Positions 1 through 5,893 of a stretch of 5,893 bases of DNA are shown in pieces. Source of the stretch: Lachnoclostridium sp. UBA739 (GTDB lineage: Bacteria; Bacillota_A; Clostridia; Lachnospirales; Lachnospiraceae); assembly GCA_002297865.1 (NCBI GenBank), contig DBKX01000166.1:3331-9223 (forward strand), given 5' to 3'. The first letter of the stretch is position 1. Every line of letters begins with the position of its first letter. The notes under the pieces were generated by a model. The model was not told the origin of the DNA and made no database searches. It saw only the letters and a program-made list of their open reading frames with translations. Position numbers and translations under genes: made by a program.

Positions 1-48
1 ATGCATGGCCAGTTCTCGAATATTTACTGTACTGGTTTCTTTTGACAT
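1..48 (-). CDS. rsmB: 16S rRNA (cytosine-967 C5)-methyltransferase RsmB, N-terminal fragment
   Basis: Only the first 16 codons are in the window; the gene runs off the left edge. The peptide reads MSKETSTVNIRELAMH. The N-[IV]-REL-A pattern resembles the start of the NusB-like RNA-binding domain of RsmB (Sun/Fmu), which methylates C967 of 16S rRNA (E. coli numbering) using S-adenosylmethionine. The ATG follows a GGAGG at 7 nt spacing, so the start is well supported. The gene begins 21 nt after the metallopeptidase stop on the same strand. Clostridial genomes commonly carry rsmB just after def-fmt and a YugP-type gene, and that context carries much of the identification. With 16 residues the product call rests on a short match plus gene order; the presence of a gene start is much surer than its name. 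Confidence 0.72.
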   Translation of the reverse strand, partial: MSKETSTVNIRELAMH

Positions 49-55
49 ATAATAT

Positions 56-60
56 CCTCC
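56..60 (-). promoter_or_regulatory. Ribosome binding site of rsmB
   Basis: GGAGG on the minus strand lies 7 nt before the ATG at 48. It is the main evidence that the short open frame at the left edge is a real gene start. Confidence 0.85.
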
Positions 61-69
61 ATGTTGTCC

Positions 70-771
70 TTAGTCATTGTCTCTTCTTCCGAATAGAAGA
101 AACAGCCTAAGAAGCTGTAATATTGATGCTGCGGCTGCTGCTACGTACGTAAGGGCCGCTGCTTTTAAAACTTTTCTGGAACTTCCCACTTCGTCATGTC
201 CTAATATACCATTTTGCTCTAAAATCTTAAGGGCACGGCTTGATGCATTGAACTCAACAGGGAGTGTTACCAGTTGAAACAAAACTGCTAGGGAAAATAG
301 TAAGATACCAAAGGTGATTAAAAACTGTCCATTTAAGAAAAATCCTATGAGGATTAATGGCCAGGAAATGTTTGCACCAAATTGTGCCACAGGTACTAAC
401 TGGGTACGGAAACGAAGTGGACTGTATCCAGTTGCATGCTGAATTACATGTCCACATTCGTGAGCAGCAACTGCCTGTGCCGCAACAGATGTTGAACCAT
501 ATACAGAATCCGATAATCGTACTACTTTCGAACGAGGATCAAAATGGTCCGTTAAATTACCAGAAACATGTTCAATGCGAACATCATAAATTCCCGACTG
601 ATGAAGAATCCGTTCTGCGACTTGCGCTCCTGTTAAACCTGAACGGCTTAACACATGAGAGTATTTCGCATATGTGGACTTCACATAGCCTGATGCCAGC
701 AATGATAGCACCATACCGATTAAAATCAAACTATACGTTGGGTCATAATAAAAACCGTAATAAGGAAACAT
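70..771 (-). CDS. YugP-family membrane zinc metallopeptidase
   Basis: This 233-residue protein belongs to the YugP-like group of putative neutral zinc metallopeptidases, named after Bacillus subtilis YugP. The zinc-binding HEXXH motif is HECGH at residues 104-108, within AAHECGHVIQHA. A second conserved block, PVEFNASSRA at 171-180, supplies E173 as the probable third zinc ligand. Hydrophobic segments lie at about 13-30, 134-149, 151-170 and 203-227. The basic stretch after the first (KSTYAKYSHVLSRS) suggests that the HEXXH domain faces the cytoplasm, and the 134-170 hairpin would place E173 on the same side. The ATG at 771 has an AGGAGG 7 nt upstream that overlaps the fmt stop codon. The length looks normal for the family and no key residue is missing. 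Substrate and cellular role are unknown; neighbours in translation initiation do not by themselves define them. Confidence 0.9.
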   Translation of the reverse strand: MFPYYGFYYDPTYSLILIGMVLSLLASGYVKSTYAKYSHVLSRSGLTGAQVAERILHQSGIYDVRIEHVSGNLTDHFDPRSKVVRLSDSVYGSTSVAAQAVAAHECGHVIQHATGYSPLRFRTQLVPVAQFGANISWPLILIGFFLNGQFLITFGILLFSLAVLFQLVTLPVEFNASSRALKILEQNGILGHDEVGSSRKVLKAAALTYVAAAAASILQLLRLFLLFGRRDND

Positions 772-778
772 GTTAATC

Positions 779-784
779 CCTCCT
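779..784 (-). promoter_or_regulatory. Ribosome binding site of the metallopeptidase gene, overlapping the fmt stop
   Basis: AGGAGG lies 7 nt before the ATG at 771. Its first two bases are the last two bases of the fmt TAG stop (785 to 783), so the ribosome finishing fmt sits on this site. This arrangement favours translational coupling of the two genes. Confidence 0.85.
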
Positions 785-1715
785 AAACAAGTATCTCGCC
801 TTTCTTAACTGTGTAACCACGTAAAAAGGCTTCTGTCGTCATACGCTTCTTTCCTTCTAACTGCATTTCCATAATTTCAAGAGCTTTTTCTCCTGTCATT
901 ACGGTAAAACTTTTTTTGCCTACTGCAATTACCTCGCCTGGTTTTGCATTTTCGTCGCCTTCTACTACATTGGCATCCCATATTTTAAGAGTTTTGTCGT
1001 GTAAGGATGCAAAAGCACTTGGCCATGGATTTAAACCACGAATGAGTCGTTCTATTTCAACTGCTGGTCTCTCAAAATCAATTCTACCCATATCTTTTGT
1101 CAGCATTTTGGCATATCTTGTAGGTGTTTCTCCCTGTGGAGCTGGTGTAACAGTACCAGCTTCTAACTGTTTTAACGTTTCCACACACAAATCTCCACCA
1201 ATTACAGAAAGCTTATCGTGAAGACTTCCACCTGTCTCTTTTTCATCTAACTGGATAACCTCTCTAAGAAGAATATCTCCAGTATCCACACCCTCATCTA
1301 AGAGCATAGTAGTAACTCCAGATTCTGTTTCTCCGTCTAAGATAACCCATTGGATAGGTGCTGAACCACGATATTTTGGAAGCAGGGATGAATGGACATT
1401 GACACAGCCATACTTGGTAAGTTCTAATATTTCTTTTGGCAGAATCTTTCCAAATGCAACAACAACCATAACATCTGCATTTAATGCTTTCATTTCTTCA
1501 TAGAATTCTTCATTTTCTTTAATACGATTTGGCTGATAAACCGGAATGTCATATTTTACAGCAAGTTCTTTTACCGGTGTGAACTGCACTGTCTTTCCTC
1601 TTCCTTTTGCCTTGTCCGGCTGTGTTACTACAGCCAAAACTTCATGCTTTGCATCAATTAATTTCTGTAAGGTCGGCACTGAAAAATCAGGCGTGCCCAT
1701 AAATATAACTCTCAT
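783..1715 (-). CDS. fmt: Methionyl-tRNA formyltransferase
   Basis: Fmt transfers a formyl group from 10-formyltetrahydrofolate to Met-tRNA(fMet) in the cytoplasm, making the initiator tRNA for bacterial translation. The 310-residue protein is of usual length. The N-terminal Rossmann-type domain begins MRVIFMGTPDFSVP. The catalytic triad known from E. coli (N106, H108, D144) is present at identical positions: N106 and H108 in GCVNVHSS, and D144 in DEGVDTG. The folate-binding loop SLLPKYRGSAP follows at 110-120. The C-terminal tRNA-binding domain covers about 207-310 and includes the typical IRGLNPWPSAFA stretch at 225-236. The ATG at 1715 has an AGGAGG 6 nt upstream. The gene starts 14 nt after the def stop, placing the formylating and deformylating enzymes in one transcript. 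Nothing is truncated or unusual. Confidence 0.98.
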   Translation of the reverse strand: MRVIFMGTPDFSVPTLQKLIDAKHEVLAVVTQPDKAKGRGKTVQFTPVKELAVKYDIPVYQPNRIKENEEFYEEMKALNADVMVVVAFGKILPKEILELTKYGCVNVHSSLLPKYRGSAPIQWVILDGETESGVTTMLLDEGVDTGDILLREVIQLDEKETGGSLHDKLSVIGGDLCVETLKQLEAGTVTPAPQGETPTRYAKMLTKDMGRIDFERPAVEIERLIRGLNPWPSAFASLHDKTLKIWDANVVEGDENAKPGEVIAVGKKSFTVMTGEKALEIMEMQLEGKKRMTTEAFLRGYTVKKGEILV

Positions 1716-1721
1716 CCAATT

Positions 1722-1727
1722 CCTCCT
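1722..1727 (-). promoter_or_regulatory. Ribosome binding site of fmt
   Basis: A perfect AGGAGG sits 6 nt before the fmt ATG at 1715, in the 14-nt gap after the def TAG stop (1732 to 1730). It fixes the fmt start and leaves no room for a promoter between def and fmt. Confidence 0.85.
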
Positions 1728-1729
1728 TG

Positions 1730-2227
1730 CTACTGTTCATCCTCAGTTTCATCCATGATGCTGCTTGTGTCTACTAAGTCACCTTCTACTTTTTCCACAT
1801 ACATATGTCCATCTAAATGTTCTAATTCATGACAGAATGCTCTAGCAAGAAGCTCGGTTCCTTCTAATTCAATTTCTTCCATGTTTTCATTTAAAGCTCT
1901 AACTTTTGCATAGTTTGGTCGCGTTACGATACCAGATTTTCCCACAAGGCTTAAACAGCCTTCATATCCTGTCTGTTCACCGCTTGTTTCTACTAATACT
2001 GGATTGATTAAAATTAGAGGCTGATCCCCTTCTGGAGAACAATCAATTACGACTAATCTTTTTAACATACCAACCTGAGGTGCAGCTAAACCAACTCCAC
2101 CAGCTTCATACATGGTATCTAACATATCTTCGATTAATTCCTGAATCTTAGGTGTCATTTCCTTAATTTCTTTTGCCTTTTTTGTTAAAACCGGGTCGCC
2201 CATTTGTCTAATATTACGTAATGCCAT
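1730..2227 (-). CDS. def: Peptide deformylase
   Basis: Peptide deformylase removes the N-formyl group from nascent proteins as they leave the ribosome, reversing the mark placed by Fmt. The 165-residue protein has all three signature motifs: GVGLAAPQ at 44-51, EGCLS at 89-93 and HELEH at 133-137. C91, H133 and H137 are the metal ligands (Fe2+ in most family members) and E134 is the catalytic glutamate. The last motif has Glu at 136 where the classical HEXDH has Asp. The tail DETEDEQ is acidic. I chose the ATG at 2227 (MALRNIRQMG): GAGAGG lies 6 nt upstream and the family's N-terminus usually begins close to this point. An in-frame TTG at 2251 would add eight residues (LPRKERKS, with Leu read as Met), but those codons cover the ribosome binding site and a small hairpin. 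The gene starts 33 nt after the priA stop. Confidence 0.97.
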   Translation of the reverse strand: MALRNIRQMGDPVLTKKAKEIKEMTPKIQELIEDMLDTMYEAGGVGLAAPQVGMLKRLVVIDCSPEGDQPLILINPVLVETSGEQTGYEGCLSLVGKSGIVTRPNYAKVRALNENMEEIELEGTELLARAFCHELEHLDGHMYVEKVEGDLVDTSSIMDETEDEQ

Positions 2228-2233
2228 ACTTTT

Positions 2234-2239
2234 CCTCTC
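2234..2239 (-). promoter_or_regulatory. Ribosome binding site of def
   Basis: GAGAGG lies 6 nt before the ATG at 2227. It is a weaker match than the AGGAGG sites of the neighbouring genes, but it decides for this start over the in-frame TTG at 2251. Confidence 0.7.
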
Positions 2240-2244
2240 TTTCC

Positions 2245-2259
2245 GAGGCAATATGCCTC
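2245..2259 (-). repeat. Small inverted repeat (hairpin) in the priA-def gap
   Basis: On the minus strand GAGGCA-TAT-TGCCTC forms a perfect 6-bp stem with a 3-nt loop. It begins 1 nt after the priA TAG stop and ends 5 nt before the def Shine-Dalgarno. No U-rich run follows, so it does not look like an intrinsic terminator. The CCTC of the 3' arm is also complementary to GAGG in the def ribosome binding site. The palindrome is seen directly; any regulatory role is inference. Confidence 0.4.
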
Positions 2260-2260
2260 T

Positions 2261-4516
2261 CTAATAACTATGAATGGGGTCAAAATCAAACTGGACGGAA
2301 CATTTCTTAAAAAATTCTTCTTGTTCCATATAGTCTTCCAACATGTTTTTAATTTCTTTTAGTCTGTCATAATCTTTACATTTTAAATATATCACCCATC
2401 GATAGATATCGTTTATTTTACTAACCGAAGCCTTTACAGGTCCAATTATTTTTACCAGCTTGTCATCCTCTGGACTTAATTCACCAGATTCCTTTTGAAA
2501 ATATTCTATCTTATTGAAAAGCACCTTGGATGCTATCTGTGCTTTCTCCTCTTCTTTTGAAGTAATCATTAATGCCACCATATGCTCTGCTGGCGGGTAC
2601 GACATTAATGTACGGTATGCGATTTCCTGTTCATAGAACTGTTTATAGTCTTCCGTAGCTGCCGCAACGATGCTGTAATGTTCTGGCTGGTACGTCTGTA
2701 TCACAACTTCACCATCTAAAGTTCCTCTTCCCGCTCTTCCTGCTGCTTGTGCAAGGAGCTGGAATGTTCTCTCTCCCGAACGGTAATCCGACGAGAATAG
2801 GGATAAATCTGCTGCCAGTACGCCAACAAGTGTTACATTAGGAAAATCATGCCCTTTTACAATCATCTGTGTACCAATTAAGATATCTGCTTCCCGATTC
2901 TTAAAAGCAGACAATATTTCTTCGTGTCCACCTTTTTTAGACGTAGTGTCTGTATCCATTCGAAGTACTCTGGCATAGGGAAACTCTTTCCTTACCATTT
3001 CTTCTACCTTCTGTGTTCCCGTTCCGAATGCAGCTATAAATCTAGAACCACAAACCGGACAGGCTTTTGGCATTGTCTCTTCGTGTCCACAGTAATGACA
3101 TACTAAACTTCCAGTATTGTGAGACGTTAAAGACACATCACAGTGAGGGCATTTCATAACATGTCCACAGCTTCTACAGGAAACAAATCCTGCATAGCCA
3201 CGACGGTTGAGAAACAGCATAATCTGTTGTTTCTTCTTAAGCCGATCTTCCATAAGGCCTTTTAACTTCATACTGAAAATGGATTTATTCTTATTTTTCA
3301 GTTCTTCCCGTAAATCCACAATCCATACCTTTGGAAGCCTTGCATGTCCTGCACGCTTATCCATTGTAAATAATTTATACTCACCAGAAAGTGCTTTCTG
3401 ATAACTCTCTACGGAAGGTGTAGCAGAACCAAGTAAAACACTGCTATCGGTAAGTCTTGCCCGTTCAAGGGCAACTTCTCTTGCATGATATTTCGGCGGA
3501 TTTTCGCTTTTGTAACTTCCTTCGTGTTCCTCATCTATAATGATAAAGCCCAGATTCTGAAATGGAGTAAACAGAGCAGACCTTGGCCCTATCATAATGT
3601 CGATTTCTCCATTTTTTGCACGAAGATACTGATCATATCGTTCTCCCCCCGATAATTTGGAATGAAGGAAGGATACTCGTTCTCCAAAACGGCTGTAAAA
3701 TCTCATAACAGTCTGGTAAGTCAGGGAAATTTCAGGAATTAGCATAATAACCTGTTTTCCTTCCGAAACAATGTTTGCAATAATCTCCATATACACTTCG
3801 GTCTTCCCACTGCCTGTTATTCCATGCACATAGTAAGTCTTACGAATTCCATTCATATAATCTGTAATCACTTCATCCGCAATGGCTTGCTGTACTTCAT
3901 TTAACTGAATCCGGGATGACTGTTTTATAAGATTCTTCACTGGATTTCGGTAAAGCTGTTCTGTTACAACTTGAATCAGGCCATCTCGTTCTAGACTTTT
4001 CACTGTTTCCCTTCCTACAGAAAGTTTATTCTGCACAATTTCCTGATCAAGTACTCCATATTCTATTAATGCTTCTAACAATCTGACTTTTCCTGTATAA
4101 TGTTTCCTTCGGTATTCACCAAGGTACTGACTTGCTACTGCATGTCCTACAATCAGTTTCACATGCCTTTTTTCTTTTGCTTTCACCCTTTTTTTAACAG
4201 GAATAACCGTTTTTAAGGCATCGTTCATAGTTGATCCATAATTATCTTTAATCCAGTAAGCCAGCTGAATCAGCTGAGACTCAATAATTAATCCATTTTC
4301 CTCTACCTCTGCAATAGGTTTTATGCGAGCAGGGTCCCAATTGGGAATCTCAGATAATCCAACAACATACCCCTTTATGAAACGGTTTCCTCTTCCAAAT
4401 GGAACCTTTACCAAAGCTCCAACTTTTACTTGTTCCGCTAACGAATCAGGTATAGCATATTGATATGTTTTATCTAGATTTTCATGGGATATGTCAACTA
4501 TGATGTCCGCATACAT
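2261..4516 (-). CDS. priA: Primosomal protein N', replication restart helicase PriA
   Basis: PriA is a 3'-to-5' superfamily 2 DNA helicase that recognises stalled or collapsed forks and starts reloading of the replicative helicase. The 751-residue protein is near usual length. In order: an N-terminal 3'-DNA-binding domain (from ADIIVDIS at 3-10 to about 105), a winged-helix region, Walker A GITGSGKT at 232-239, DEEH box at 328-331, GSATPS at 363-368, and a zinc region with eight cysteines in four CxxC pairs (447/450, 456/459, 473/476, 486/489). The C-terminal helicase lobe includes GTGTQKVEE at 498-506 and QAAGRAGR at 590-597. An in-frame GTG two codons earlier (4522) is possible, but it lies only 4 nt from the AGGAGG; the ATG at 4516 lies 10 nt away, and MYADIIVDIS is the expected family start. 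The gene begins 23 nt after murE. No defect is seen. Confidence 0.97.
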   Translation of the reverse strand: MYADIIVDISHENLDKTYQYAIPDSLAEQVKVGALVKVPFGRGNRFIKGYVVGLSEIPNWDPARIKPIAEVEENGLIIESQLIQLAYWIKDNYGSTMNDALKTVIPVKKRVKAKEKRHVKLIVGHAVASQYLGEYRRKHYTGKVRLLEALIEYGVLDQEIVQNKLSVGRETVKSLERDGLIQVVTEQLYRNPVKNLIKQSSRIQLNEVQQAIADEVITDYMNGIRKTYYVHGITGSGKTEVYMEIIANIVSEGKQVIMLIPEISLTYQTVMRFYSRFGERVSFLHSKLSGGERYDQYLRAKNGEIDIMIGPRSALFTPFQNLGFIIIDEEHEGSYKSENPPKYHAREVALERARLTDSSVLLGSATPSVESYQKALSGEYKLFTMDKRAGHARLPKVWIVDLREELKNKNKSIFSMKLKGLMEDRLKKKQQIMLFLNRRGYAGFVSCRSCGHVMKCPHCDVSLTSHNTGSLVCHYCGHEETMPKACPVCGSRFIAAFGTGTQKVEEMVRKEFPYARVLRMDTDTTSKKGGHEEILSAFKNREADILIGTQMIVKGHDFPNVTLVGVLAADLSLFSSDYRSGERTFQLLAQAAGRAGRGTLDGEVVIQTYQPEHYSIVAAATEDYKQFYEQEIAYRTLMSYPPAEHMVALMITSKEEEKAQIASKVLFNKIEYFQKESGELSPEDDKLVKIIGPVKASVSKINDIYRWVIYLKCKDYDRLKEIKNMLEDYMEQEEFFKKCSVQFDFDPIHSY

Positions 4517-4526
4517 ATACACTATA

Positions 4527-4532
4527 CCTCCT
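4527..4532 (-). promoter_or_regulatory. Ribosome binding site of priA
   Basis: AGGAGG lies in the murE-priA gap, 10 nt before the ATG at 4516 and 4 nt before an in-frame GTG at 4522. Neither spacing matches the 6-7 nt used by the other genes here, so the start stays slightly uncertain, with ATG preferred. Confidence 0.8.
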
Positions 4533-4539
4533 GCAAATT

Positions 4540-5893
4540 TTATCTTCCATTTAAGATATCCGCGATTAAATCACGTTCATCCATTTTATATTTTACACCT
4601 TTGATTTCTTGATAATCTTCATGTCCTTTACCTGCTAACACGATGATATCACCCTCTTGACCATTGTCAATGCAATAGCGAATGGCTTCTTTTCGATCTG
4701 GAATTGTCACATACTCTCCATCCGCCTTATGAACACCAATTAAAATATCATTGATAATATCCATTGGTTCTTCATCTCTTGGATTATCAGACGTAACGAC
4801 TGTTACATCTGCAAGCTTGGAAGATACTTCACCCATTTCGTAACGACGAAGCTTGGAACGGTTACCACCACAGCCGAACATGCATACTAAACGTTTTGGA
4901 TTATATTCCCTAAGTGTTGTCAATAAACTTTCCAATGACATTGCATTATGAGCATAATCAATCATCAAAGTGAATTTATCCGATACTTTGACTAACTCTA
5001 CTCTTCCCTTTACACGGATATTCTGAAGTGCTTTTGCAATATTCTCATCTGTTACACCAAAGTGACGACAAATTGCAATGGCAGCCATAGAATTGTATAC
5101 ACTAAACTTGCCAGGAATATCAATGGAAATATCCATATTTAATAACCCTTGTAATTTGTAAGCAATTCCCAGACTTCCCTGCTCTCTCCATAAATGCAAA
5201 CCTGTTGCACGCAAATCTGCTTTTTCAGACATACCAAATGTCTCCACCTGACAAGTATGGTTTCTAAGGATCTGCTCTAAATGACTGTCATCCGCATTTA
5301 AGATGCCCACTTTGCACTGAGAAAATAACTTGCTTTTGCAAGCAATGTAATCATCCATGTCTTTATGCTCGTTTGGACCAATATGATCTGGTTCTAAGTT
5401 GGTGAAAATACCGTAATCAAATGTAAAACCACTTACACGGTGTAACATAAGTCCTTGTGAAGATACTTCCATTACCACACACTGACATCCTGCATCCACC
5501 ATTTTGCGGAATGATTCCTGCACCACATAAGACTCTGGTGTCGTATTGCAAGCTGGAATACATTCATCTCCAATAATTGTCTCAATGGTTCCAATTAAAC
5601 CAGTTTTGAAACCAGCATTTTCAAGAATTGATTTGATCATATAAGTTGTTGTTGTTTTTCCCTTGGTACCTGTAATACCAATTACCTTAAGTTCATTGGC
5701 TGGATGCCCAAAATAAGCTGCTGCCATATGAGCCAATGCTTCTCTTGTATCCTCTACCTTAACAATAGTTACATCCTTATTATTACCAAGTTCTAAGGAA
5801 TCAAGTTCCTTTTCCACAATAATTGCTTTGGCTCCCTTTTCTATTACCTGCGGAATAAAGCTGTGTCCGTCGCAAACAGCTCCACTTACACAA
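4540..5893 (-). CDS. murE: UDP-MurNAc-tripeptide synthetase (meso-DAP adding), 5' partial
   Basis: MurE is the cytoplasmic ATP-dependent ligase that adds the third stem-peptide residue to UDP-MurNAc-L-Ala-D-Glu. The frame is open to the right edge, first full codon at 5892 (visible start CVSGAVCDGHSF), so roughly 35-40 N-terminal residues of a protein of about 485-490 are missing; 450 are visible. In visible-fragment numbering: P-loop GTKGKTT at 75-81, UDP-substrate motif NTTPES at 116-121, HIGPNEHKDMDDY at 170-182, probable carbamylated lysine K186 in YIACKSKLF, DNPR at 369-372, and GKGHEDYQ at 421-428. DNPR, with G421 and E425 in the last motif, matches the residues that bind meso-diaminopimelate in E. 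coli MurE; lysine-adding enzymes differ at the DNPR arginine. A GTG at 5817 lies inside the conserved N-terminal domain and is not a start. The gene is first of the visible operon and ends with TAA. Confidence 0.97.
   Translation of the reverse strand, partial: CVSGAVCDGHSFIPQVIEKGAKAIIVEKELDSLELGNNKDVTIVKVEDTREALAHMAAAYFGHPANELKVIGITGTKGKTTTTYMIKSILENAGFKTGLIGTIETIIGDECIPACNTTPESYVVQESFRKMVDAGCQCVVMEVSSQGLMLHRVSGFTFDYGIFTNLEPDHIGPNEHKDMDDYIACKSKLFSQCKVGILNADDSHLEQILRNHTCQVETFGMSEKADLRATGLHLWREQGSLGIAYKLQGLLNMDISIDIPGKFSVYNSMAAIAICRHFGVTDENIAKALQNIRVKGRVELVKVSDKFTLMIDYAHNAMSLESLLTTLREYNPKRLVCMFGCGGNRSKLRRYEMGEVSSKLADVTVVTSDNPRDEEPMDIINDILIGVHKADGEYVTIPDRKEAIRYCIDNGQEGDIIVLAGKGHEDYQEIKGVKYKMDERDLIADILNGR

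Noticed and set aside
42..53. TTGACA immediately followed by TATAAT on the plus strand, resembling both hexamers of a sigma-70-type promoter.
   Set aside because: The two hexamers abut with no spacer, whereas about 17 bp are needed, and no plus-strand gene follows. The bases are explained by the rsmB start and its upstream spacer on the minus strand.
121..165. GCTGC-rich run that looks like a trinucleotide repeat.
   Set aside because: It is irregular and encodes the alanine-rich last hydrophobic segment of the metallopeptidase (residues about 203-216).
357..776. A 139-codon open frame on the plus strand opposite the metallopeptidase gene.
   Set aside because: It is fully antisense to a gene with clear family motifs, has no good ribosome binding site that I can see, and its translation resembles no family I know.
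916..1221. A 101-codon plus-strand open frame opposite fmt.
   Set aside because: It is a shadow of fmt with composition expected from the complementary strand and no recognisable domain.
2245..2259. The priA-def hairpin as an intrinsic terminator.
   Set aside because: The stem is only 6 bp and is followed on the transcribed strand by GGAAAGAGAGG rather than a U-run; it leads straight into the def ribosome site.
4813..4858. The 10-mer AAGCTTGGAA occurs twice, 36 bp apart, inside murE.
   Set aside because: Both copies are in the same frame and encode Ser-Lys-Leu at unrelated points of the protein; two short matching codon runs are likely chance and no third copy was seen.
5815..5817. GTG as a possible murE start.
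   Set aside because: The frame stays open upstream to the window edge and encodes a conserved MurE N-terminal stretch (SGAVCDGHSF), so this codon is an internal valine.

Overview
The window is an ordinary, gene-dense piece of a bacterial chromosome. All six recognisable genes lie on the minus strand and are transcribed from the right edge to the left. Strong AGGAGG-type ribosome binding sites, AT-leaning coding sequence, a meso-diaminopimelate-type MurE, a YugP-like membrane metallopeptidase beside def-fmt, and the protein sequences themselves suggest a Firmicute of class Clostridia, most likely a Lachnospiraceae-type organism. That placement comes from family knowledge and was not tested by a search.

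Layout in transcription order: murE (5893 to 4540, N-terminus beyond the right edge), priA (4516 to 2261), def (2227 to 1730), fmt (1715 to 783), a YugP-family zinc metallopeptidase (771 to 70), and the first 16 codons of rsmB (48 to 1, continuing past the left edge). Gaps between genes are 23, 33, 14, 11 and 21 nt. None holds a convincing promoter or intrinsic terminator, so the window reads as the interior of one operon whose promoter lies upstream of murE. No stretch longer than 33 nt lacks a gene. I saw no RNA gene, mobile element, CRISPR array or origin.

The cluster joins housekeeping functions. MurE adds the third residue of the peptidoglycan stem peptide. PriA restarts stalled replication forks. 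Fmt formylates initiator Met-tRNA and Def removes the formyl group from new proteins, so these two form one cycle. RsmB methylates 16S rRNA. The metallopeptidase is the only member without a known substrate. fmt and the metallopeptidase gene share bases between the fmt stop codon and the next Shine-Dalgarno, which suggests translational coupling.

I found no previously undescribed system. The points most worth a second look are the metallopeptidase and its predicted topology, a small hairpin in the priA-def gap that could compete with the def ribosome binding site, and the start choices for def (ATG rather than an upstream TTG) and priA (ATG rather than GTG two codons earlier).
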